Shown one piece after another: positions 18,407 through 26,427 of a stretch of 64,000 nt of DNA. The stretch is from Burkholderia sp. Bp9142 (lineage in GTDB: Bacteria; Pseudomonadota; Gammaproteobacteria; Burkholderiales; Burkholderiaceae). The DNA is taken from positions 1 through 64,000 of the forward strand of contig NZ_QTPP01000040.1 of assembly GCF_003853415.1 (NCBI RefSeq), written 5' to 3'. How positions within the stretch are numbered: the first letter of the stretch is position 1; the number at the start of each line of letters is the position of its first letter. Position numbers and translations under genes: made by a program. A model generated the notes under the pieces. The model was not told where the DNA came from and made no database searches. It worked only from the letters and a program-made list of their open reading frames with translations.

Positions 18407-18604
18407 CGATCTATGAACCTGGCCATGTGATTTCGTTTATGGACATATCCAGTTTATTCATTTCCATCCCGGCAGGCTAGCTTCGATAATCGTTCGCATA
18501 CCAGACGAGCATGGCGGAGTACGGTGATCGATTGGATGGATGAGGTCGCCGCGATTACAAACAAAACGACGTACCGCGGGTCGCGATCGTCATAAGGAGA
18601 CAAC

Positions 18605-19948
18605 GTGAGTAGATCGAGCGCAAAGCGCACATTGAGTGCTGCATCCATTGGAAACTTCGGCGAAATCTACGATTTCGCTGTATTCGGATTCTCGGTTCCG
18701 TTCATCGCAACGCATTTCTTTCCTGGCACCAGCCCGGCGACCGCCATTCTCAAAACTTTTGCCGTTTATGCAGTTGCGTTCGTTGCGCGCCCTCTCGGGG
18801 GGCTGGTGTTCGGCTACTTGCTGGACAGGGTGGGGCGCGTCAAGGTGCTGGCAACGACGATCTGGCTTATGGCGGCCGGAACCGCGATGATCGGACTGTT
18901 GCCGACTTACGATGCGATCGGTATTGCTGCGCCGATTATCCTGGTACTCTGCCGGCTTGCCCAAGGCTTTGCAATGGGAGGGGAAACGACGGGGAGTACA
19001 AGTTTCATTCTCGAATCCGCCCCCGTCAAAGGTCGCGGGAGATGGGTGGGCATCATCTGGTTCTTCGCGCATTTGCCGAACGCACTCGTTGCGTTGATGT
19101 TGCTCGCGATGCAGGTGTTCATCGGTAAAGAAGCTTACCTGGATTGGGCGTGGCGCGTTCCGTTCGTCATCGGCGGCCTGATCGGCATCGTCGGATGGTG
19201 GCTCCGCAGCTCGCTGGACGATCCCGAGGAATATAAGCTCGCAACGCGCGGCAAACCGAGCACGAGTCCACTTCGTGCAATGACCCGTTCCGGCTGGAAG
19301 TCGATGATGTATGTGGCAATGATTCAGCCCGTCCAGACGGTCGGATCCTATTTGTTGCTCGGCTTCATGTACACCTTTCTCGTCAGGGAGACCGCTCTGG
19401 ACTCGACGTCCGCGCTTCTGTCGAATGCCGGTGCGATCGTGGTGTTGGCCGTTTTCATTCCTGTCGGCGGCGCGTTGAGCGATCGTTTTGGCCGGAAGCC
19501 GATACTGTCAGCGGGTGCGCTTTTCATTGCGCTCGTGGCCTATCTTTCCATTCGCCTTGCCGCCAACGGAACGTTCTTCGATGCAGTCGTCGGACAGATG
19601 CTTGTCGCGATCGGTGTCGGCATTTACAGCGGCGCTTGCTTCGTGACTGCAGCCGAGTTTTTTCCGACTCATTTTCGAGCAACCGGTCATGCGATCTCGT
19701 ACCAGGTCATCGTGGCTGCAATGGGTGGAACGACGCCGCTGATTAGCACGTGGCTCGTGCGCACGCTTGGATCGCCGTTGGCCCCCGGGTGGTACGTCAC
19801 GGCCGTTGCCGTCGCTTGCTTGATTTTGATTCAGTTTGTACCGGAAACGAAGGATGTCGACTTGAGCAGATCGGTCGAAGAGCAGGACAAACGTGTTGAG
19901 CGTGTGCCGGGCGCCACGGCAGTTGTTCGCATTGAAACGACCAAATGA
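18605..19948 (+). CDS. MFS transporter, metabolite:H+ symporter type
   Basis: 447 residues with about 12 membrane segments. The N-terminal SIGNFGEIYDFAVFGF pattern, with Asp in the first segment, and the loop motif GYLLDRVGRVK are typical of the metabolite:H+ symporter (shikimate/alpha-ketoglutarate permease-like) group, and a second motif GALSDRFGRKP is in the C-terminal half. GTG 18605 follows AAGGAGAC. The stop overlaps an ATG of the next frame (ATGA, 19945-19948), so the GMC oxidoreductase is co-transcribed. It likely imports an organic acid or zwitterion. Confidence 0.88.
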   Translation: MSRSSAKRTLSAASIGNFGEIYDFAVFGFSVPFIATHFFPGTSPATAILKTFAVYAVAFVARPLGGLVFGYLLDRVGRVKVLATTIWLMAAGTAMIGLLPTYDAIGIAAPIILVLCRLAQGFAMGGETTGSTSFILESAPVKGRGRWVGIIWFFAHLPNALVALMLLAMQVFIGKEAYLDWAWRVPFVIGGLIGIVGWWLRSSLDDPEEYKLATRGKPSTSPLRAMTRSGWKSMMYVAMIQPVQTVGSYLLLGFMYTFLVRETALDSTSALLSNAGAIVVLAVFIPVGGALSDRFGRKPILSAGALFIALVAYLSIRLAANGTFFDAVVGQMLVAIGVGIYSGACFVTAAEFFPTHFRATGHAISYQVIVAAMGGTTPLISTWLVRTLGSPLAPGWYVTAVAVACLILIQFVPETKDVDLSRSVEEQDKRVERVPGATAVVRIETTK

Positions 19949-19962
19949 GAAAGGTAGCAGCC

Positions 19963-21588
19963 ATGGAAATCTACGATTACATCATCATCGGCGCCGGTTC
20001 GGCCGGATGCGTCGTTGCGCGGGAACTCAGCGAGAATCCGGAAAACAAGGTGTTGTTGCTCGAAGCGGGGCCACCGTCGGACAAATTCTGGGTGCATACG
20101 CCAGCGGGGATGGCGAAGCTGTACTTCAATGACAAGCTTAACTGGAACTACTACACGGAACCCATGCCGGCGCTACGCGATCGCAAGATGTATTGGCCAC
20201 GCGGAAAGGGGCTGGGAGGGTCGAGTTCCATCAACGGCATGATCTATATCAGAGGGCATCGCGGCGATTTCGACAAGTGGCGCGATCTCGGTAATCCGGG
20301 CTGGGGCTATGACGATGTTCTTCCGCATTTCAAACGCATCGAGCATAACGAGCGCGGCGCGGACGAGTTTCGAGGCGCCGGTGGCCCGCTGTGGATCAGC
20401 GACCCCGCGGTGAAGGTTCCGAGTTCATACGACTTCATCGCGGCGTCGCGGCGCGTCGGTATTCCGGAGACGGAAGATTTGAACGGTGCAGTTCACGATG
20501 GCGTCGGTTTTATGCAGCATACGATTCGAGACGGGCGTCGGCAGTCGGCGTACGTTGCGTTTGTCGAGCCGGTTTTGAATCGACCTAATCTGACCGTGAG
20601 GACCGGTTGTTTGGTCCGGCGCATTCTCTTCGACGATGATCGCCAAGCGACGGGCGTCGAAATTCAGTGCGACGGGGCCGTTCAATCCATTGCTGCCGCG
20701 AGGGAGGTAATTCTGTCGGCGGGTTCGTTGAATTCGCCCCAGATCCTCATGTTGTCCGGTGTGGGGCCCGGCGAGGAGCTTCAGCGGCACGGGATCCGGC
20801 AGGTCGTTGATCTTCCTGGGGTGGGCCGCAATCTGCAGGATCACTTCTACGTACACACCGCCTACAGATCAACGGGGCCGAGCTCATACAACCGGAACAT
20901 CCGCGGGCTGTGGAAGTACTTCGAAGGGGCCCGTTACCTCCTGACACGAGGTGGATACCTGGCCCTTGGGTCGTCCCAGGTCGCGGCATTCGTGAAAAGC
21001 CGGCCCGACGTTGACTACGCCGATTTGCAGATCAGTTTTCGGCCGATGACGTTTACTTATCATCCGAGCGGGCACGTCGAAGTCGACAGCCAGCCGGGCA
21101 TGGGGGTATCGGTATTCATCCTGCGTCCTCGAACGACGGGAGCAGTAACACTCCGATCCGCAAATCCGGCCGACAAGCCGATGTTCTCGCCAAACTTCCT
21201 GACCGACGAGGACGACGTGCGCGTCATGATCAGCGGCATCAAGCAGATTCGGCAGATTATGGCGACGGAGCCGATTGCATCGAGAGTGATCGATGAGCAC
21301 GTGCCGGGGGCGCAGGTGCAGACCGACGAACAACTGCTCGACTTCATGGCCGAGACGGGGAACACTGCAGCGCATCAGACCAGTACCTGCAAGATGGGCC
21401 GAGATGTGCTCTCGGTGGTCGATGAGCGTCTTCGTGTCCGAGGAATCGGACGACTGCGCGTCGTCGATGCATCGATCATGCCCCACGTTACGTCGGGGAA
21501 CACCAATGCGCCCACACTCATGATCGGCGCCAAGGGAGCCGATATGATCAGCCGCGATGCCGTACCGCGACGCGCTATCCGCGCATGA
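19963..21588 (+). CDS. GMC family oxidoreductase (FAD-dependent alcohol dehydrogenase)
   Basis: 541 residues of the glucose-methanol-choline family (choline dehydrogenase/AlkJ-like). The N-terminal FAD motif reads IIIGAGSAGCVVARELSENPENKVLLLEAG in segments, followed by GKGLGGSSSINGMIYIRG and WGYDDVLPHFKRIE. The catalytic His is in AHQTSTCKMG and the second active-site pair in HVTSGNTNAPTLMIGAKGADMI. Start ATG 19963 lies 8 bp after GAAAGG; an alternative ATG at 19945 overlaps the MFS stop. The enzyme probably oxidises a primary alcohol to an aldehyde at the membrane or in the cytoplasm, feeding one of the aldehyde dehydrogenases. Confidence 0.9.
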   Translation: MEIYDYIIIGAGSAGCVVARELSENPENKVLLLEAGPPSDKFWVHTPAGMAKLYFNDKLNWNYYTEPMPALRDRKMYWPRGKGLGGSSSINGMIYIRGHRGDFDKWRDLGNPGWGYDDVLPHFKRIEHNERGADEFRGAGGPLWISDPAVKVPSSYDFIAASRRVGIPETEDLNGAVHDGVGFMQHTIRDGRRQSAYVAFVEPVLNRPNLTVRTGCLVRRILFDDDRQATGVEIQCDGAVQSIAAAREVILSAGSLNSPQILMLSGVGPGEELQRHGIRQVVDLPGVGRNLQDHFYVHTAYRSTGPSSYNRNIRGLWKYFEGARYLLTRGGYLALGSSQVAAFVKSRPDVDYADLQISFRPMTFTYHPSGHVEVDSQPGMGVSVFILRPRTTGAVTLRSANPADKPMFSPNFLTDEDDVRVMISGIKQIRQIMATEPIASRVIDEHVPGAQVQTDEQLLDFMAETGNTAAHQTSTCKMGRDVLSVVDERLRVRGIGRLRVVDASIMPHVTSGNTNAPTLMIGAKGADMISRDAVPRRAIRA

Positions 21589-22330
21589 GCCTGCGGGAAC
21601 AGTGATGTGCGCCATTGGTGGTGTTGGCGATAAGGCAGCCGGTAATCCGGCGCTTATCATCGGCATCGGCGCGTATCAACAAGTCGCGTTTTCGGGCGCC
21701 CGTGCTGGTGTTCACCTGTCATAGGCTGAATCAATTCAGCGAAGGCGCCGCCCAATCCGGGGACGATCGTCAGATAATGCCCCCGCCCTTTCCCGACTGC
21801 TTCCGAGAGGTCGATTCCACAGTTCGGGTTGCTGCTAAGCCACTCCGCTGGTCGCCCGCAATCAACTTGGTCCGGATATCTGCCGGCATTCGCTTTGCCG
21901 GTTTCGTAGCTGTGAGCATCGCCGCTGTTAGCGAAACTTACCAGGCTATCGATGAAAACGAACTGTACTAAGGCAGGGGCTACGCGCAAAATCAACAACA
22001 AGGTAATTGTGCTGATCGTATCAGGTTGAACATCAGCTCCGCCGTTTTCTCCTTACAGCGGCTCTATGGACGGTCGAGCCATACGCGCAACTTGTTCGCC
22101 ATGTCGCGGTGAAGGGGGGGAGCAGGAGAGGAATAGCCAAGCGCGGCAACGAGCGTCCGGACGTTGCGACGCAAGCAGGTATCCGGACGTACGTGCCCAG
22201 AATGTGCACACATGGCAAACGAAAGTTCGGCGATGTGGCTCGCATATATTTCGGATGCCATATTGATTGAATAGTCATTGGATCGTTTTGGCCTATGAAT
22301 GGCCAGACAGGTACCACAAGGAGGGGGTAA
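21589..22330. other. intergenic region before cupin gene
   Basis: 742 bp without a plausible gene. It contains a small hairpin just after the GMC gene (GCCGG-TAAT-CCGGC, 21638-21651), copy 4 of the 42-bp element (21927-21968) and the leader of the cupin gene. Confidence 0.5.
21927..21968 (+). repeat. 42-bp shared intergenic element, copy 4
   Basis: GTTAG-CGAAA-CTTACC at the start and GATGAAAACGAACTGTAC at the end, with ACTGTAC exactly 35 bp after the first base. It is closely similar to copy 2. Confidence 0.7.
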
Positions 22331-23173
22331 ATGCGAATTTCGGAAGCTTCGTCGACGGATTACGGCCGGATCGGTAGCAATATGCGGGAAGGGGTACTCG
22401 AGCAGAAATTTCTGTTGCAGGGAAAGTCGGGATCGCCGAACAACTATCTGATCAACGTAGGTCGCACCGGCGCCGGTGGTTGGGTAGCGCCGAGTCACCG
22501 ACATAACTTCGACCAGGTGCGCTACGTTATCAAAGGCGATTTTCCCTACGGGCAGGGAAAGGTTCTGCCGGAGGGCTGGGTCGGTTACTTCCCCGAAAGT
22601 GTGTACTACGGGCCGCAGGAACGTCCTGAAGGTCTTGAAGTGATGGTTTGCCAATTCGGTGGCTCCACCGGTTATGGCTTCGTGAGCGTGGAAGAGCGCG
22701 AGGCGGCAAACCAGGCACTGAAGAGCAAGGGCGAGTTCAAGGAGGGCATTTTTACGTGGTACGACGAGTCGGGCAAAAAGCACAATCAGGACGGTTTCGA
22801 GGCGTGCTTTGAATATGTGAAGGGTCACAAGCTGGAGTACGCGAAGCCGCGGTATGAAGATCTCGTACTGATGAACCCGGCGAGCTTCGAATGGATCCCG
22901 AGCGGTACGCCGGGGGTTTCCACGAAGTTGCTTGGCTCTTTCACGGAACGCAATACGCGGATCGGTTTCGTGAAGCTTGAAGCCGGTGCTTCGTTTGCGG
23001 CAGGGATGCAGTCTTCGGTCGAATTGCTGTTCCTCAGCAAGGGGAAAGTTGTCGTTGAGGGCAAGGAGTTTGGTCTTCATACCGCGTTCGAGTTCGAGGC
23101 CAACGAAGGCCCGGTGTCGATCAAAGCGGTCGAGGAAACGGAGCTGCTGAGTCTGGTGCTTCCGACGTTCTGA
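22331..23173 (+). CDS. cupin-domain protein
   Basis: 280 residues with two beta-barrel halves. The first barrel has PSHRHNFDQVRYVIKGDFPYG, a likely metal site (two His and Gln/Asp), and PESVYYGPQERPEG. The second (about residues 190-280) has AGASFAAGMQSSVELLFLSKGKVVVEG but lacks the His residues. No specific family was recognised; bicupins include dioxygenases, isomerases and sensor proteins. Strong ribosome site AAGGAGGGGG. It stands alone after a 742-bp gap and is followed by a perfect hairpin. It may be a ring- or keto-acid-processing enzyme of the block. Confidence 0.75.
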   Translation: MRISEASSTDYGRIGSNMREGVLEQKFLLQGKSGSPNNYLINVGRTGAGGWVAPSHRHNFDQVRYVIKGDFPYGQGKVLPEGWVGYFPESVYYGPQERPEGLEVMVCQFGGSTGYGFVSVEEREAANQALKSKGEFKEGIFTWYDESGKKHNQDGFEACFEYVKGHKLEYAKPRYEDLVLMNPASFEWIPSGTPGVSTKLLGSFTERNTRIGFVKLEAGASFAAGMQSSVELLFLSKGKVVVEGKEFGLHTAFEFEANEGPVSIKAVEETELLSLVLPTF

Positions 23174-23708
23174 TGGTGTGACGAGAGCACTGCGGGTGCT
23201 GAGTCAACAGGTAAGCCGACGCCAATAGGGCGTCGGCATCCGTGCTCGCACGGTCTTAAGTTTTCAGTGAAAGTTGGCTCTTGGAGACTTAGGGAATCGA
23301 TAGTGGATCTGGTTACGATTCCAGTGAAGGGTAGCTGCAGCAGTCATATGGTTTCCAGCAGCTAGTGCCCTCGCTGTCGCCACTCAAGAGATCCTCGGAT
23401 AATCCTGTTGGTCCGGTCTTGCAACCGTGGGGTGCGGCTATCTACACGGGCGTGGTGTATTTCGCGGTTTTGCCTGCGAGGGCGTTCAACGTTCGTGGCT
23501 TTCTTGCAGCACGGACGTCTTTTTCTTCAAGCGAGCACAAGTCGTCTTACCAAGGCGCCCGCGGCGAAAATTTCGCGTGCATCGGTACTACGTGGACCAA
23601 CTGCTCCGCATCGTATATCCCTGCGAGTCAAAATCTAGCGTCCCCTGCAGACGGACTGTCGATATTCGTTCGAAAGATGGTGGGTACATTAAGGAATAAG
23701 CAACGCGA
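23174..23708. other. intergenic region between cupin and malic enzyme genes
   Basis: 535 bp. Apart from the hairpin at 23215-23237, no convincing gene. The last part (ending AAGGAATAAGCAACGCGA) is the leader of maeB. G+C and codon use rise sharply at the malic enzyme gene, so this gap marks the edge of the catabolic block. Confidence 0.55.
23215..23237 (+). terminator. hairpin after cupin gene
   Basis: Perfect 9-bp stem GCCGACGCC / GGCGTCGGC with loop AATAG, 42 bp after the cupin stop; no T run. Confidence 0.55.
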
Positions 23709-25976
23709 ATGGACCAGCAACTCAAACAAAACGCACTCAACTATCATCAGTTTCCCCGCCCCGGCAAGATTTCGGTCACCCCGACCAAGCCGCTGTCGAA
23801 CCAGCTCGATCTGTCGCTCGCATATTCGCCGGGCGTCGCCGCGGCGTGCGAGGCGATCCACGCCGATCCGCTCGACGCGCAGAAGTACACGTCACGCGGC
23901 AACCTCGTCGGCGTCATCACGAACGGCACGGCCGTGCTGGGCCTCGGCAACATCGGCCCGCTGGCCGCGAAGCCGGTGATGGAAGGCAAGGGCTGCCTGT
24001 TCAAGAAGTTTGCGGGCATCGACGTGTTCGACATCGAACTGTCGGAGTCCGACCCCGACAAGCTCGTCGAGGCGATCGCGATGCTCGAGCCGACGCTCGG
24101 CGGTATCAACCTCGAGGACATCAAGGCGCCGGAATGCTTCTACATCGAGCAGAAGCTGCGCGAGCGCATGAAGATCCCCGTCTTCCACGATGACCAGCAC
24201 GGTACCGCGATCATCGCGTCGGCCGCGATCCTGAACGGCCTGAAGGTCGTCGGCAAGAAGCTGTCCGAAGTGAAGCTCGTGTGCTCGGGCGCGGGCGCCG
24301 CGGCGATCGCGTGTCTGGACCTGCTGGTGAACCTCGGCCTGACGAAGTCGAACATCCTCGTCGCCGATTCGAAGGGCGTGATCTACGAAGGGCGCGGCAA
24401 CCTCGACCCGTCGAAGCAGCGCTATGCGGCGACCACCGACGCGCGCACGCTCGGCGACGCGATCGTCGGCGCGGACGTGTTCCTCGGCTGCTCGAGCGCG
24501 GGCGTGCTGAAGCAGGACATGGTCAAGACGATGGGCGACCGCCCGCTGATCCTGGCGCTCGCGAACCCGGAACCGGAAATCCGCCCGGAAGACGCGAAGG
24601 CCGTGCGCCCGGACGCGATCGTCGCGACCGGCCGTTCGGACTACCCCAACCAGGTCAACAACGTGCTGTGCTTCCCGTTCATCTTCCGCGGCGCGCTCGA
24701 CGTCGGCGCGACGACGATCACGGAAGAAATGAAGCTCGCGTGCGTGCGCGCGATCGCCGAGCTGGCCGAGGAAACCGACCAGAGCGAGGAAGTCGCGAAG
24801 GCGTATGAAGGCCACTCGCTCGAGTTCGGGCCGGACTACCTGATTCCGAAGCCGTTCGATCCGCGCCTGATCATCAAGATCGCGCCGGCCGTCGCGCAGG
24901 CCGCGATGGATTCGGGCGTCGCCACGCGTCCGATCCAGGACATGGACGCATACCGCGAGCAGCTCGGCGCGACCGTCTACCGCACCGGCATGGTGATGCG
25001 CCCGGTGTTCGCGACCGCGAAGAAGAAGCAGGCACGCATCGTGTTCGCCGAGGGCGAGGACGAGCGCGTGCTGCGCGCCGCGCAGTTCGTGCTGCAGGAA
25101 AAGATCGCGAAGCCGATCATCGTCGGCCGTCCGTCGGTCGTCGAGATGCGCCTCGTGAAGATCGGCTCGAAGCTGAAGGCCGGCGTCGATTTCGAGATCG
25201 TGAATCCGGAAGACGACACGCGTTATCACCGCTACTGGCAGGCGTACCACGAGATCGGCGCGCGTGACGGCGTCACGCCGGAAGTCGCGAAGGCCGCGCT
25301 GCGCAAGTTCAACACGCTGATCGGCGCGATGCTCGTGCACCTGGGCGATGCGGACGGCATGATCTGCGGGATGATCGACACGTACCACACGCACCTGAAG
25401 TTCATCGAGCAGGTGCTGGGCCGTGCGAAGGGCGCCGAGCACTACGCGGCGATGAACCTGCTGATGCTGCCGGGCCGCAACCTGTTCCTGTGCGACACGT
25501 ACGTGAACGAACTGCCGAGCGCCGAACAGCTCGCCGACATGACGATCCAGGCGGCCGCCGAGATCGAGCGCTTCGGCATCGCGCCGAAGGCCGCGCTGCT
25601 GTCGAACTCGAACTTCGGCAGCGCGCCGTCGGCGTCGTCGCGCCGCATGGCCGAGGCCCGCAAGCTGATCAGCGAGCGTGCGCCGAACCTCGAAGTCGAC
25701 GGCGAAATGCACGGCGACGCGGCGCTGTCGGAAGCGGTCCGCAAGGCTGCGTTCCCGGGCACCACGCTGTCGGGCGAAGCGAACCTGCTGATCATGCCGA
25801 ACGTCGAAGCGGCGAACATCGCGTACAACCTGCTGAAGATGGTCGGCGGCGAAGGCGTGACGGTCGGCCCGTTCCTGCTCGGCGCGGCGAAGCCGGTCCA
25901 CATCCTGACGCCGGCCGCGACCGTGCGCCGGATCATCAACATGACGGCGGTCGCATCCGCGAATGTCGATCGGTGA
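23709..25976 (+). CDS. maeB: NADP-dependent malic enzyme, MaeB type
   Basis: 755 residues, the full length of MaeB. An N-terminal malic domain (SLAYSPGVAAACEAI, GLGNIGPLAAKPVMEGK, FHDDQHGTAI) and an NAD(P)-binding domain (VCSGAGAAAIACLDLL, near residue 195) cover residues 1-430. A C-terminal phosphotransacetylase-like domain (from about 440: RIVFAEGEDERVLRAAQ) usually has a regulatory, acetyl-CoA-sensing role. The enzyme decarboxylates malate to pyruvate and makes NADPH. Very strong C/G codon bias marks it as a core chromosomal gene, unlike both flanks. The mobile mosaic begins shortly downstream. Confidence 0.95.
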   Translation: MDQQLKQNALNYHQFPRPGKISVTPTKPLSNQLDLSLAYSPGVAAACEAIHADPLDAQKYTSRGNLVGVITNGTAVLGLGNIGPLAAKPVMEGKGCLFKKFAGIDVFDIELSESDPDKLVEAIAMLEPTLGGINLEDIKAPECFYIEQKLRERMKIPVFHDDQHGTAIIASAAILNGLKVVGKKLSEVKLVCSGAGAAAIACLDLLVNLGLTKSNILVADSKGVIYEGRGNLDPSKQRYAATTDARTLGDAIVGADVFLGCSSAGVLKQDMVKTMGDRPLILALANPEPEIRPEDAKAVRPDAIVATGRSDYPNQVNNVLCFPFIFRGALDVGATTITEEMKLACVRAIAELAEETDQSEEVAKAYEGHSLEFGPDYLIPKPFDPRLIIKIAPAVAQAAMDSGVATRPIQDMDAYREQLGATVYRTGMVMRPVFATAKKKQARIVFAEGEDERVLRAAQFVLQEKIAKPIIVGRPSVVEMRLVKIGSKLKAGVDFEIVNPEDDTRYHRYWQAYHEIGARDGVTPEVAKAALRKFNTLIGAMLVHLGDADGMICGMIDTYHTHLKFIEQVLGRAKGAEHYAAMNLLMLPGRNLFLCDTYVNELPSAEQLADMTIQAAAEIERFGIAPKAALLSNSNFGSAPSASSRRMAEARKLISERAPNLEVDGEMHGDAALSEAVRKAAFPGTTLSGEANLLIMPNVEAANIAYNLLKMVGGEGVTVGPFLLGAAKPVHILTPAATVRRIINMTAVASANVDR

Positions 25977-26427
25977 GATGTTGGTGAAATTCGAAGATCG
26001 CTCCGAGTCAACGATTCTCGGTCTGGATAGATACCGCAGCCACCGTCGAGGTGGTTGCGCAATTTGTAATAGCGGGAGTATGACGGGTGCGTTGCGTCAG
26101 CAGGATAGCGGCTTGTTCGCAGTCGACGTGCCAAGTATCTGACGATGGATGGTAGTTGCTGACGCTTTTGTCGCAACTCTCGATGGATACGACTGAACAG
26201 TTGTGGGCGATCCCAACAGGTCGGAATCAGACGGATTTATTTGACATAATTAATACGTTCCGGCCGCGTGCGGGGCGTCCAACGACGAATGGGCGGCCGC
26301 GCGCGTAACTGTACCAACGGTATCAAAAGGAGACAAGCGCGCACTCGACTGAACGTAGACCGAGCCCAGCACTGCCTCTTATACCGGCGCTGTTTTGCCG
26401 TCAGCCTGTTCCGGACGGCTCGTACGG
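25977..26427. other. intergenic region after maeB, left edge of accessory mosaic
   Basis: 451 bp. It holds a hairpin (26035-26059) after maeB, then sequence without a recognisable gene up to the 3' end of the integrase. An integration site is likely here, but I found no direct repeat that matches the right side of the island. Confidence 0.5.
26035..26059 (+). terminator. hairpin after maeB
   Basis: CGCAGCCACC pairs with GGTGGTTGCG (10 bp, one G-T) around GTCGA, 58 bp after the maeB stop. Confidence 0.5.

Noticed and set aside
23365..23979. Plus-strand 204-codon frame overlapping the start of maeB
   Set aside because: It continues into maeB in another frame, and its downstream part is Arg/Ser-rich shadow sequence.
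23892..25901. 669-codon minus-strand frame opposite maeB
   Set aside because: Compositional shadow of a high-G+C core gene; no motifs, and the plus-strand protein is a clear malic enzyme.
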